Origin: Crotophaga sulcirostris
Lineage: Eukaryota > Chordata > Aves > Cuculiformes > Crotophagidae
Length of the DNA stretch: 64,000 nt
Assembly: GCA_013397455.1 (NCBI GenBank)
Contig: VYZB01000173.1
Coordinates: forward strand, 1,273,407-1,337,406
Reading direction: 5' to 3'
Below are positions 34,021 through 46,960 of the stretch, piece after piece; the stretch's first letter is position 1, and every line of letters starts with the position of its first letter. The notes beneath the pieces are model-generated. The model did not search any database, was not told the DNA's origin, and was given only the letters and a program-made list of their open reading frames with translations. A program made the position numbers and the translations under genes.

Positions 34021-37000
34021 GACAGCCGTGCCTCGCTGGTTCGTCGAGTGCCCACACCTTTGCAAGCCAGCAGCCGTGAACGTTTTTAATTATTCCTTCC
34101 TACTTTATTGAGCATCTCATTTTCATTTATGTGCTGGACATCACCTGAGAATGTGGCCAGTGTCACTCCTTCCCAGCACTGCTCCTGTATGCCCTCCCAG
34201 CACAAGTTGGAAGGGACCCAACAGAGCCAGAGGTCCATCCCCAGCACAGGGGACCCATCTGGTCACTGACCTGCCTTGCAGCTCCTCTGCACGCCCCACA
34301 TGACATCGAGGACCATAATGGAGCTGGGCAGAGCCTCCCTGATGCTCAGAGTCCCTCCCCACCAAAGCACAAGCACTGAGCGCCAATTTTAGTGGCTGCC
34401 ATAAATGCAGCAGGAGCGGTGTCCCCTGGTGAGGCATCGAGCGGTGACTAAGAGCGGAGATGACAATAAAGCGGAGGAAGCAAGGTCTGACTGCAAAGCA
34501 GCAAACCAACCCCCTGAATCCAGCTCGGAGGCACTCACATCTTCAGATGCTCCCCCAAAACTGAAAGGAGCCCGAGCCCTGCACAGGCACAAGCCCAGCC
34601 AGTGACAGGCAGCTGGGCTCACTTGGGCTGAGCTTAGTCCTGGCACTTAGTTTGGGTGGAAATCCTGCAAAACAGGAGAGGAGAAAGGATTCCCCACATC
34701 AGGATGCTGGGATTGAGTTCAAGCCTCCTAAGCAAAGCACACAGAATGCTGCACAGCCCCGACGTATAAATCTACCCCCTTACATTCCTGGTGGTAAATG
34801 TGGTAGAGATTGTGCACGACTTGACAGGCCAACATGTATTTATGGTGCTTTGGCACAAGGGATACAACCAGTTGGGATTTTTGCTCAGCTTCACCATTTG
34901 GGCATAGTGCAGCCACAACAAACCCATTTGAATACCTCTTGTTTCAACCAAGGCAGAGATCCAGGCTATACCCTGCAGAGCAAGTGCCAAACTCTGGGCC
35001 AAATTAATCTCCGATGGATCTCCATCAACTTCATGGACTTAGAACCACAATTTGGCCCATGCCTGGCATGTAAATCTGTTCATTTTTCTTCTGAATCATC
35101 CAAATACCGCAGCATTTGTTAGTGCAGGAGAGGGACACATCCTCCGGGAGAGATCTCTTTGGATACCATGCCAGCCCTTCCTTTTTTTATTTCCTTTGCT
35201 GCCTGGGATAAAAGGCAAGTGAGATGGCCCGTGGTACATCTGAGCTGTTTGGGAAAGAAACAGGAATCTCCTCCTGCCATTCCCAGTCTTTTGATAGGCA
35301 GGTGGGATGCGAGCAGGAATAACTCAATCAAGACAGAGCAATTTTTAATTAATTTGTGGATCCCTTTGCCGGCTGATCGCCTTGGAGACAAAAGGGAAGC
35401 CTCTCCTTTAACACTTGTGTGTGCCTGGTACTCTGAGCCTCCCCTTTCAACCAACACATCTTTGGTCTTGAAAGCCACACAAAAGGCAGAATTCCTTGAT
35501 CTTTTGCCTCGGCTTTTGCTAAGATGGAGACACACGAGGGGGAGCTGGGTTGGGATTTTTTTTTTAGATTTCTTTTCTATTTTTTGGAGAATATTAGAGC
35601 CCAAAATGCACACAGAGCGGGGTAGGGAAGGAGTAAAAAAAAAAAAAAAAGAAGGAAAGGGGAAAAAAAAAAATCCTCAAACGTAAGAAAGCAGAGCGGT
35701 TTCCACCGACACCTTCTGCCCAGCCCGCTCCATCCCCAAGGGGAGGGAGTTGAAAGGTTCAAGCCACATCAAGTGGTGAGTAATGCAGCGGGAGGCTCCT
35801 GCTCGGGGCCAGGCTCTCGCCCTCCCTGTGCCTGATGCTGCGCGGGGCAGAGCCCAGCGCTCGCCCTCCCCTTCTCCCCTCCTGCCAGCGACAGTGGGGA
35901 TGCGGGAACTTCCTAGGCAGTGACTGACACTACAATTATCGATTGTCGGCTGCAACGGCTTGCTCTCGCCTCCCCCCCTCTTCTCACTTGTTTTCTTCTG
36001 TGCAGCAGAGTGCCTGCCTTCAGAGACTGCTGCTGTAAAAGGCTCGGATTGACGGGGTGTCAAGATATCCAGTGCCCCTGGCTTTTAACGTTCCCTTGCA
36101 GGGGGGGGAGTGGGAAGAGCCCCTGCACTGGCAAGGGGAGCTCAGCTAGCTCCAGAAGAAAGGGAGGAATGAAAAGCCTTCCCCTCTCCTCCATCAAGGA
36201 GATGCTCTTGAACCACAAGCAGCTTTTTCTGCCTCAGCCTGATTGCGTGCGTCTTGGAAATCTCAAGATGCTGGGAAGGAGGAGAGGCAGGGTGCCAGCC
36301 AGCCCCCGCCAGTGGCTTTGACCTGCCCAAAATCCAGGTACCCAAGAGAAACACCACCCTCCCCAACAGGTCTCTGTGGGTGGCACACACACGTGATTGT
36401 GTGCCCGTCAGATCTGGCTGTGGCCATTTCAGAGACAAGGAGGGCAAGAGGCAGATGAGGTCGCCCGGCAAAGGCTGCAGAAGAACCAGGACTCCCCAGC
36501 CTGGGTGCATCCTCTGCTGCTTGGCATCAATGACACGGAGGGACCAGACCAGAGAGTTTTCCTAGCAAAGACAGGCAAGGCAGGAGCTCCAGGTACCCTG
36601 CTGGGTCCTCCACCAAAGGCTGAGGTGCCACCTCAGGAGGCCAATCTGCCTGATAGCCCTGGGAGCCAGGGCTCCTGGGTCCTCCACGAGCCCCATCCTC
36701 TGCTCAGCCGGCCACCCCTGGCAAGTGCCATCCTAATCACGAAACAGGGATGGCAACCTGCCCACAGAGGTGTTTGCAAAGCCTGGCTGCACCCTGAGAC
36801 GGCGGCTAAGTGTTACGTGCCGGAGCCAGAGGCCTGAAATTAAAGCTGGCTCCACGACCATCGGTGTCGACACCTGGTGATAGGAGGAGAGGGATCGATG
36901 ATGGAGAGTCTGTCGCTCCTGATGCATCGCTGTCAGGGTCAATACACAATTCTCGGGGAGATCAGATGTCCAGGTTAACTGCTTTGCCTCCACGCTAAGC

Positions 37001-39584
37001 CGATGGGTTGGTGGAGCCTCATCCTGCCTGTGCATCATCTTCCCTAGCCAGACTCAGCCCCACAGCCACCAAATGCCACCCACAGCATCCCTAGGGCTCA
37101 TGGCTCTTGTTTTCATCCATGTAGAGCTCAAGTGTAGCTGCAAAAGGTGTCCAGGGCTGGGAGGGGGACATGGGGACAACAGAGATCTGCTCCCCAGGAG
37201 CTTTTGGCTGCACCAAACCAGCCCACTGCCACACGCTGCATCACCATGGGACCATGTGGAGACACCGGGCTTGGGGACAGGCATCACCTCCCTGTGGTCA
37301 CAGAGCCACTGGCCACCCAAGGGAGCCTGGGAAGAGGAGTGGGGGTGACAAGACCCCTGCCGGGGCAGTCCCATCTGCCAGTTCTCCTGCCTGTCCCTGT
37401 CCTGAATTGCTGGACAACAGAAACAGCAGGAGAGGGGGGAACCTCACCTCTCATGCCCAGCACCGGTCCCCACGGCTCGGTGGCCATGTCCCACTCCACA
37501 CCCTGGGTGGGCAGAGGATCCATGTGCCTTTGGCTACCTGTCCCCCTCCAGCTGCAGAGAGCCACCCTGGGCCCCTGTGGGCCAGGAGGGCCATGAAAGC
37601 AGGGCTGCATGGTGCCTTCTGTGCTCCAGGGCACCCCACGGCACCCCGCAGCCACATGGGGTTCCCCGCTACTGCAGGAGGTGCAAGCCTTGCTTTGCAC
37701 CCTCAGTGCTGTCATCCATGTGTCCCAACACCAGGAAGGATCCGTCCCACAGCTCAGGGTGTCCTGCAAGGACGAAAACCACCTGCAACCAGACCACAAC
37801 ATCCCACCCCGCTGACCCCAGAAGGTTTTACCCACACAGCTCATTCTCCAGCACGGCACAACCAGCAGCAGCCACCCAGCCTTCCTGGGGGGGGACCAAG
37901 GGGTCTTACCTGCTGGCAATCCACAGAGCCAGCCTGGGGGGGACACAGCATCGCACCCCAACCCTGGTGCAGCCAGACTCGCCAGACCCCAAAACCCCGA
38001 GAAAACAGAGCACAGCATGAATAACAAAAGCAGCGATCAGTAAAGACTCTCCCAAGAGGCTGCAAGTTCTTCAATTAGAGCTCTCATTATAGGAACGAGA
38101 AACTCCACGCCGTCTTCTGTACGGATAACACTTTTTTCCCCCTCTCTTTTAAAGAAAAAAGGGAGGGAGGGAGAGGAAGGCTGCATCTCTAATGCAACAG
38201 ACAGGTCTGCTGAGATTCACTTTGGCTCTTATTTTGACTTTCATCTCAAAGAGCTGCCCTGGGAATCCATTAAGTCCAATTTAAATCGGCTCTCCGCCCT
38301 CACGGCTTCTCCCCGCCTTCGCGCTCCCCCCGGCTCCCTTCTCCCCCTCTTTGGAAGCAAACAAACACAAAAGCAAGGCCAGGCAGGGCAGGCAGCGAAG
38401 GGCAGGCAGCGAAGGGCAGCACCGGCACGGTTTCGGCCGTTCCCTGGGGATTACAGCCCCTCTCTGGGGATTTTTATTTCCGCCCAAATAAACACAATCT
38501 GGACACGTTTGGATACCGCCTTGATATCACCCACCTCGGTGGTGATTTCGGGGGGCTGGTGGGTTTGCAGGACCCACTTCTGCTCCCCACACATCCCTCC
38601 CCTCCATGCCCAGGCATATTTTCCTTTGCCTTTATTATTTTTGAGTACAATTAGCTCCATTAACGCCGCAGCCGGCAAAGTTGGATGGGATATAATCACT
38701 TCACTCCAGGTCTTCTTTTTCCCTAGTGAGTTCCCCCACCCCAAGACCATTCCTGTGCCTTTGGGAATGGCCCCCCCAATCGCAGCCCCGCAGCCAGGCG
38801 AGGGACGGACCCCTCGCCTTTCATCTCACCACACTCATTCAAGCTCTGCTTCTGTCGTATAAGCAGTTTTCCAGCTCTGCCCCCCCGCCTCGTAGCACAC
38901 CCGCTCTGCATTGCATCCTATTCATATGTTTTCAATCATCGCCGTTTCGTTATTTAAAACAAAAGCACATGCACACACCCCCCCCCTCGCCGGGCTCCTT
39001 GGTTATTCCCTGGTTTGTTTGTTTATTAATGTCAACGAAGGATTTTGGGGCAAAATCTGCCGTGGGAGCAAGGGAGCAGGAGGTGAAAGTCCCACCGCGG
39101 GGTTTTCCAAAGGCACAGCCAGATGTGCAAACCCCACGATTCCTTGGGTTATCTGCTAGATCCATTCTTTTTCCTGCCCCGCCAGCCACCGAATAAAAGA
39201 AAGAAAATCCATCAAGTCAGCGTTCTCACGTGCAGACAACGGCAGGGATAGCCAGGCGCCCAACCGCGGCACCGCCACAACTTTCATAAGTATAAAACCA
39301 TGCACATCGATAACTCTTCAATCAAATAAGCCTCCCCTGGATGATTTCCCCCTGCGGAGGCTTTCGCAGCCCCGTGCCTGTTATTATTTTAACTTTGGAA
39401 AAGTAGGAGTCAGGACAAGCAAAACGAATCCATCCCTTCCACACACAAATATTCCAAGTCTCAGCTGTATCTTTGTTCAGACATCCATCAATCGGCAAGT
39501 CAGGAGGATTTTTGGACCGGTTGCAAATTTCTTTATTACTTCCAGAAAAGCAAAACACCCACCCCCCTCCTCTGCTGCAAACAG
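34021..39584. other. Intronic sequence, no gene seen
   Basis: Mostly unique. Contains A-rich tracts at about 35634-35672 and an isolated strong minus-strand splice donor (CAGCAG|GTAAGACC, exon end 37910). GC-rich to AT-rich switches occur at 35700-36060 and 38900-39400. Possible regulatory words include ACAATTATCGATTGTC at 35932 and CATAAGTATAAAACC at 39285. No coding exon is supported. Confidence 0.4.
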
Positions 39585-39585
39585 G

Positions 39586-39629
39586 ACACACACACGCATA
39601 CACACACACACACACACACACGTACGTAC
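39586..39629. repeat. (CA)n microsatellite
   Basis: ACACACACGCATACACACAC and further CA units end in GTACGTACA. Alternating purine-pyrimidine sequence is Z-DNA-prone. Confidence 0.95.
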
Positions 39630-39854
39630 AACCCCCCCAAACTCCGCGATGCCGGCACGGTGCACCCATTCAATCGCAGCAGCACACGAGTTGCACAAGA
39701 GCAAAATAAATCGGAAAAAAAGCTCTGTCTGCACACACTCCCCCCCCACTCCCCCCTCCGATTCTACTGCAGCTTCGATAAAAAAAAAAACGAAAGACAG
39801 AAAAAAAAGGGGATTAAAAAAAAAAAGGCACAAAGATGTAGCTTGCAACAATAC

Positions 39855-39935
39855 CTGCGCTGGTCCTCGCTCTCTCCTCTCTCTCCCGCTGGCTCGCTCT
39901 CCTCCTCTTCCCGAGCACAGTAGCCAGATTAGATC
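39855..39935 (-). other. RAI1: Candidate RAI1 5' noncoding exon (81 bp)
   Basis: On the minus strand a T-rich tract ending TTTTTTCTAAG gives an acceptor at 39936. The exon starts GATCTAATCTGGCTACTG, runs through purine-rich GAGGAGAGCGAGCC and ends GACCAGCGCAG|GTATTG at a plausible donor. It has no ATG, as expected for a 5' UTR exon joined to the acceptor at 7756. The implied intron of about 32 kb fits a compact avian version of the long mammalian RAI1 5' intron. This rests on splice signals and composition, not on a transcript. It could instead be part of a first exon. Confidence 0.45.
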
Positions 39936-40348
39936 CTTAGAAAAAAAAATGTGAGAAATAGCACAATTCTCCCTTTTTTTTTTTTTTTTTTTGCTTCCCT
40001 TCTCAGCAGCCCTTCTGAGCTCCTTCACTAACCATTATTCATAGACCACTAGGGGATATAAGGTAATTAGAAACGGCCCTATAGCATCCAGCCTGAAAAT
40101 GTAATGCCAGCGGTAGGAGTGGTGGAGGGTTCTGGCTGCGGGCGGCTCGGCAGAAAGTGCTCGGTGGAGCTGGGGACGAGGTGAGAAGAGGGGTGGAGGA
40201 GAGGGCGAGCAGACACCAGGGTGGCCAGGGATGCCGAGCGGCACCCGTTTGGATTTGGGGATGGTTAGGGGTATTTTGGGGTTCGGGGACTGGGGGGGGT
40301 GGGGTTTGGAGAGGGCTCGCCGTGCCCGTGTGAGCCGTGCTGGGGCTG

Positions 40349-40378
40349 CGTGTGTGTGCGTGTGTGTGTGTGTTTGTG
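40349..40378. repeat. (GT)n microsatellite
   Basis: TGTGTGTGCGTGTGTGTGTG, then TGTTTGTG. Confidence 0.95.
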
Positions 40379-40455
40379 CCAGGAATAGCAATCAGCAGAG
40401 GCAGCACACAGAGCGCAAAAATGCCATCATGCAGGGTCAACAGAAAGCTGCGGAC

Positions 40456-40489
40456 ATTTTTTTTTTCCTTTTTTTTTTTTTTTTTTTTG
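40456..40489. repeat. Poly(T) tract
   Basis: Two T runs of about 10 and 20 separated by CC. Low-complexity sequence. Confidence 0.9.
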
Positions 40490-40593
40490 TAAGCTTAATC
40501 CTCTGGAGCGGGGGAGAGGGAAAAGGAGGAGGCTGCTTTATAGTTTTGATTTTTTTCCTCTTCTAGCCTCGTAGGATCAGATTAACCCCCCCC

Positions 40594-40594
40594 T

Positions 40595-40627
<33 letters not shown>
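40594..40627. repeat. (CA)n microsatellite
   Basis: CACACACACACACACACACA followed by CGCACACGCACGC. Confidence 0.95.
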
Positions 40628-43600
40628 CAGCCCCAGTGATCCCAACCCTCCACTGGGGAGATGCCGGAGTCAACGTGGGGTGGGATGTGGGTCTCGCCGC
40701 CGTGGTGAGCTGGGTGGGATGAGCTAGGTGGGCTCGCGTAGCAGCAGGGAAGGGAAAGTAAGAGGGAGGCAGCGCGGGGGGAGTGGAAGCAAATGAACAA
40801 ATCACACCTGCAGCTTTCTGCGTGCTGTAGCCAGCTGCAGCCCAGGCAGGGATCGGCAGGAAAAATACAGGCGCGCGGGCTCCCAGCGCCATGCATCTGC
40901 GGGGATTTAGGTGCATGGGGAGCTGACGGCAGCTCATCGCTGCCAGCAATTGCTTTGGGGGGATTATTTTAGGAAGGAGCTGGGGGGAAAGGAGATGGTA
41001 ACAAAGAGCAATTCTTCCCCACACACCCCTTTTTCCAAGGGGTAAATAAAATCCAGCGCAGAGGTGGTGAGGGGGAGCTGGTCCCCTCGCCAAGGGAAGC
41101 ACAGTGCTGCTGGTCAGGGGAGGCTTTGGTGGCCCTGGCACACCAGGATGCCCGCGTCCTGCCGCCAGCGGTGCCCACGCGGGCTGACCAGGGTCACTGC
41201 TGTGCATCTCCGTGCGCACTGGCTCCTTCCTGCCCAAAGGGTTCAAACGCCCAGCCTTGCCTCCTCCCACGACTGCGCTCTGAGCCTCTTCTTTAATTGA
41301 ACTAAAGCTGTTCACCTTGATAACGCAGCACGGCAGCAAGTTTCCAAGCCATACGCGGGGGGCTGGAGAGCTATTTGATCCACTTCCAAGGTGCTGCCTT
41401 TCAATTCAACCCCTTGCTCTTGAAGGATGGATAACCAGGCCCTCTCTTTTCCCTGTTAATTACTCAAGATAGCAGGCAATAAGCTGAAAAACAGACCAAA
41501 CCTCACAAGGGGATCCAGCATCTGCCAAAGCAGACCTGCTTGCTCTTGTCTCCCCTGTCCACTTCCTCCCCATCCTCAGCCCCAGCTTCAGCCCCAGCCT
41601 GGCTATTTATAGCCTATACACCACAGCACGCTCATGGCCACCTCTGCCTTCACACGTGCCTCTCTGCAGGACAGTAAACTGAGCCGGGACCTCATGGCTC
41701 TCCTGGGACTTGGTATTTATCCCCCCTAACCACTGCTTCCCTCTGCCCTTCACTGGGAAGAGCTTCTCCACCATTTGGTGCCAGAGGCTGCGACTGTCGC
41801 CCTAGTAAAGCCAAGGTGGGACATACCTCACAGGCATCACTCCCAGCTTGTCTTCTGGGACTGAGAGAAGATTTGTTATTTTTACACTACAATCCCATAA
41901 ATTTAGAAATCTGATCCATCCAAGTTGTTTTTCAGCTCTAGTATGTTTGAAATCCCCACCTCCAGGAGTCCTGTGATTTCAGGTGAACCTCAACCCTGCT
42001 CTCCTTAAACCCTGACCTCACCGTGGTGAGGAGAAAGGTTGAAACCACAAGCTTCCGAGAGCCCCACATGCAAATTAAATCATCACCAAACGCTTTGTTT
42101 TTCAGACGCTGTGATTTTTCTGGCAGCTTCATAGTTCTGTGATTTACAGGTTCACAAAGGCTGATTTCACGACTTCTCGGTACTTCTGAGATGCTGGCAC
42201 CCACATCACCTCCATCTCCATGACACGGCCATGCCTGTCTCAGCCCAGCCACTGGTTGGATGGGAGACCATCACAGCAATTAACTTTACTCATTAAACCC
42301 TCCAAGCTCATAGATGATGCTGCTGCACGGTGGTGCAGATGGGAAAGTTTCTTGGTGAGATCTGGCTCCAGAGCATCCCCATGTGTGGCTCACATCCTCC
42401 CACCACGGGTATGGATACGGCCCTATGCCCCTTGTGTTCACCAGCTGTCTCTACAGAGCAGATCTCACCCTGAGCTACCTCAAACCTATCACGACTGGCA
42501 TCAAAAAGCCTCTTCCCATCTTCCCTGCCACGACAGCGGGGTTCACCTTACTGATCAAAGTCGGAGGCTTCCCTGGAAGCAACCTCCCAACACCTGCCCT
42601 GGGGGGGGGGGGGGGGGCCAAAAACAAAATGACTCATTGCAATGTAATTTCTGGAGCTGCTAAAACAAAGGCGCCTCCCACTCTGTCACTGTCTCACGAC
42701 CTACAAAGATAAGGCTTTCTCCTCTGTGCTGAGAAAAATGAGCTTTTCCCCACTGACCTCTCCTTCCATCTGGCGCTGCCATGCTCTGCTGGCTTGGGGT
42801 CCCCAAGACCTCCCTGGCACCTATGCAGGACGCTCCAAGCAGACTCTTTCTCACTCCTCTTCCTCTCATCCCTCTTGCTGGCTGAGTTTCCCCCAGCCCC
42901 GTTCCCGATGACTCCAATGGATTTCTCACATCTCCTGGCCAGGGTGACACCTCACACCCAGTGCTGCACACTCTGCACTTGGGCTCCTTGCAGGCAAGGA
43001 GGAGGCTGCCCTGCCCCAAGACTCCATGCACTGGCTCCAAGTGGATCCAATGGATTTTCATTTCCTAACTGTGCCCTTCAGGCCACTTCTAACAAGCTTC
43101 CTCACACTTTAAAAAAAATAAAATCCTTCACCTTGCAACATGGTGTCGGAGCAACAATGCCCAGGATGATTGTGCCTGCAAGGAGACTTGGAATTAATTG
43201 TATCACAGTCACGTTAGGTCGGGGAGCCATCACACTGACCTCAGACTGGCTCCCACCTTGGACCCAGCACACAGCCAGAACCCCCTCCCAGAGCAAACAG
43301 GCTTTTCTTGGCCTTGAAAGACGAATTCACCTGGTGTGATGTTCAGCTGGTGCAGCACAACCCCAGTGAGGAGCCACCGATGTCCTCCCATGACCCCAGC
43401 CCTAAGCTCCCCACACAGCCTCCGTCTGTGGCACGGGGTCCATCCACCCTCCTGGACTCATCCCTCTCATCTAGAGAATGGAATGGGTTCTGGGTGCTTT
43501 CATTTCCACTAATCAGATGTTTTAATGAGTTTCTCAGCACTGGGCACGCCACTGCTTCACACCACAACGCCCTCCAAGGCCAGCCCTGCTCCCGCAGCGT

Positions 43601-46169
43601 GCCGAGGCGCCTATCGTCTCGAAGGCTTCCTTGGTGGGAGAGCAGTGATTATTTCTCTCAAAAGGTCTCTTATAATGGAAACCATCTCTCCATCCCTCCT
43701 TGGTCTCCTCCTGCCATGACCCAGGCTCCGTCGAGAGGAGCTCTGCTCCAAGGCAGCACCGTGTTTCCATGGAAAGAGTGAATAGCAGAGTCTTCCCAGT
43801 GGTTTATTAGAATTCCTTTTACTTCGATGGAGAGTTTTAGAGCAAGTAAAAAGGCTTTAATGTGGGGCTAATGGAGCCCCTGGGAAGTCCAGGAAGGAAA
43901 TCTCCCCTGGAGAAGAGGAGGCGTGAGGAGAGGGAGGGCAACTTTCAAGACAAATTCCTGGACAGGTTGAAATTTTTTCGCAGGAGCCATCTCAGGCAGC
44001 AAGAAATGGAAATGAATGTTTGTTTTATTTTTAACAGATGTTACAAAAGACCTGCCAGTAATTCAGTGAACGATGCAAAACCTAGATCCCACTCACTTCT
44101 CCCGGCATGTCTCCTATCCCCTCCCTCTCCTGCTCAGTGAGAATGCTTGCATTTAACGTATCATATTTAAAAAAAATATTAAGCAATAAAATAACAATCG
44201 TAAGCCACTTCATTTCCTCCCTCCCTAAGGCTTTGGTTTCAGTTTAAATCCTTGGTTGTAGCAGCTATTAATTGTTTTTAATAAATTTCTCTGTCTCCTC
44301 GCATTCCCCAAGCCCATTTACTCCCTTGCTTTGAGGGTTCCCCTCTTTCCCAGTCCCCTGTCCCACTCTCTCCTTGCCATTCCCCCCAGGAACATACCCA
44401 GCTCTTGACTCTGCAAAGTGTTTGGAACTCAATGACCACTGCTTGGGGATGCCCCAGTGTGAAATACAGCCTGCAGCCTCCTCCTTGGGGGAAAATACAG
44501 GGATTTGGTTGTGGTTAAGAGACGGGGAGATGGAAAGGGGAGGAGGTGCAACACAGGGGTCCTAAAACCATCCAGCCAGTGGCTGAAACAGGAGTAAGAG
44601 CCTGGTTCCTTTGCACTTTCAAAAAACAGTGTAGATGTCCATGTACATGCATCACAGGGTTTGGCTGGCTGGCAGGTGACTTTGAAGTCTATTTAAAACC
44701 AACCATGATGCCAGAGCAGTATTTGGGGTGAGATACAGCACTTGTGAGTGTCACACACAAAAACCAGCCCTGGAGGCCAGTTTCAGTCCTTGACAGAGGA
44801 GTCCCGAGTCCCACAGGTGCCAGATCTCCTAAATACGAGCAAGTTTGGCAGCTCCTGGTTTAACCTTTGACTGCAAAACACAAGCTGTGATGGCTCCCTC
44901 TTTTCATGCCTAACCATGGAAAACCACTTTTCTCTTTCCAGTACTTGGCTTTCCAAAGACCAAGGTCCCATGGAAACCTGGATGGGGCAAATCCACGTGC
45001 ATGGCCATGTGTGCAGACTATGGCTCCCATGCGTATCTCACACAGGAATGCTAGAGAGAGGCCATGGCTTTTTTGCACAAAGGATGGTGCTATTCCAGCT
45101 TAGACTCAGAAGACAAACAGCAAGGAATCCAGGGTGATTTTCTGCCTTATTTCTCATTAGCACCCCTGCATGCACAAGTGGGGTGAGCCCCACAGCCCGT
45201 CATCCCACACACCAGCACACCTTGCACTGGATTCATGATGCATCAATGCCTTGTCTGCAGATCCCAAGCTGGAAAGGAGGAGATGGAGAGCTCCAGAGAG
45301 CATCTCCAAGGCAATGCTGATACAAAGGGTGTGACGCTTCATCCTTCATAAATCCTAAACCCATTCCTCGCCTGATTTCCAGGCAGAAAATGGCATCCGT
45401 GTGCATTTCCAGGTGACAGAAGAAAACTGGCTGTTTTCACCAAGCTCTCTGCTCTTCCCATTACAATTGTGCACCTGGTGAGCAACTGTCGGAAAGAGGT
45501 TAATCACAGTTCTTAAATCAGGAACCTTGTTGTGGTATGCTTGGGATGCACATCTGCGCTCTCTATGGCTCATCCGCAGTGGCATTTGGGAGAAGGTAAT
45601 ATGCCAAAAAAAAAAAAAACCTGAACAAATAAGCCTATTTTCCCCCAAAATGAGCAATAAGCACCCCAGGGCGTGGGACCGTGCTAATTCTGTGAGCCGG
45701 TCCTGGTCTGTGTGAAACACTCGCTGTGCCCCCAGCCCAGCCAGGGCTCCAGCTTAAAGGCGTCTCGGTTAACGCGGTGTTGGCACAGCCATTATATCAT
45801 AGAAAAGGCTTTTAAGGAGTTTGGTTCTGGCTCACAGGCCAGTCTTCTGATGGAGGAGAGGTGGTGTCACCTCAAAATGCTTTGGGGAGCACGATCAATC
45901 AATGGGGACTGTGAGCACTCTCAGCCCCAGAGGTGGAGCTCAGCCCCACATCCATCAGCCCTTGGCAGAGGACAGGTTGGAGCTCCAACCGCCCGTTGCC
46001 TGGCTTTGCTGCTGGTTTTCAAGCATTGCAAATCCTGGCCTGGCCTTGCTATTTCTAAGCCCATCCCAGGGGATCACCCTGCTCTCCCTGGTTTGAGAAA
46101 AAGAAGCATTTCAGAGCACTGGAGCTCTTCAGAGAAGGGCCCAGCTGGTGCTTGGCCGGGCTGCTCGTG
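40628..46169. other. Noncoding sequence, no gene seen
   Basis: No supported exon. AT-rich segments at 41860-42200 and 44150-44290 (ATCATATTTAAAAAAAATAT, TAAAATAACAATCG, GCTATTAATTG) may be regulatory; the second has a SOX-like AACAAT. Includes a 17-G homopolymer. Confidence 0.4.
42601..42617. repeat. Poly(G) run, 17 bases
   Basis: Seventeen consecutive G, followed by CC. It is able to form a G-quadruplex and is also a frequent site of sequence error. Confidence 0.95.
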
Positions 46170-46960
46170 CTGCAGAGCCGGCAGCACAAACCGCCGGAGA
46201 CGGAGGCTGTTAGGCGCGTGCACGCACACGCACGTGCACAGCCCGGAAAATGGAGAGGAATTGATCCCGGAGGCAAATCTCTTTTGTTCTAACCCCGTTG
46301 CTGTAACTGGATCTCCCCAGGTTCTCTGCTCAGGAGCCGCAGCGGATCACATCGCTTTCATGCCTTTCTCCCGGTGCCAGCTCGTCACATTCCCCCGTCG
46401 CCGGCGGTGGGGAGGGGATGAGCAAGAAGGGAAGGCATTGCTCACGGCGCTTGTTTACCTCGCTGCCGCGCACGAGGGGAGAACGGCGGTAATGAGCAAA
46501 AAAAAAAAACACCCGAGCGGGAGCAGATTGCAGATCTGCCGTATGAGACCACCCCCAACTCACAGGCTGCCCCTTATTAACGAGGTCCCCCCATCTTCCT
46601 CCCCGCCAGGCTCCCCGCGCCCCGACAGCCTCCCGCCTTTCCCCGCTGTCTCATTTCGACTGCAGAAATGCTGATTCACAGAGCTCGGCGCGGGAGGCGT
46701 TTGGGAGGCAGAGAGAGGAGCGACCCGGCTGTTGCTGCCTGCGCAGGCAGCTCTGCCTTTGCACAACGCCACCCGAAAGCACCCGACCTCCCCGGGCGCT
46801 TTTACACCAGTGATTAGCAACAACGAAGTCGCTGCACATTAATCCGCTCTGCGCTTTATTCCAGCACCTCTTACCCAGCGGCTCCCTCGCCTCTCAGCAA
46901 GGTGAATTCATCCTTCCCGGGAGAGCTCGCGCGCTGATTTTTTTCTCCCCTTTCTGCACA
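46170..46960 (-). promoter_or_regulatory. CpG-rich region, possible RAI1 promoter or first-exon region
   Basis: The longest CpG-rich stretch right of the main exon: GCCGGAGACGGAGG, GGCGCGTGCACGCACACGCA, CCCCGTCGCCGGCGG, ACCCGAGCGGGAGC, CTCGCGCGCTG. On the minus strand it contains two reasonable splice donors, AGCGAG|GTAAAC (exon end 46459) and CGCTGG|GTAAGAGG (exon end 46875). CpG islands mark most avian housekeeping and developmental promoters. Assigning this one to RAI1 is inference from strand and position. Confidence 0.35.
46875..46953 (-). other. RAI1: Candidate RAI1 5' noncoding exon (79 bp)
   Basis: The minus strand shows a strong acceptor, TTGCTTTCCCCTGTGCAG, then AAAGGGGAGAAAAAAATCAG through GAGGCGAGGGAGCCGCTGG and donor |GTAAGAGG. 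It carries one short upstream ORF (ATGAATTCACCTTGCTGA). Both signals and the CpG-rich context support a 5' UTR exon spliced to 39935 or directly to 7756. No transcript evidence is available here. Confidence 0.35.

Noticed and set aside
34195..34260. Possible CR1 remnant (AGTTGGAAGGGACCC)
   Set aside because: Only about 15 bases resemble CR1, with no supporting flank words.
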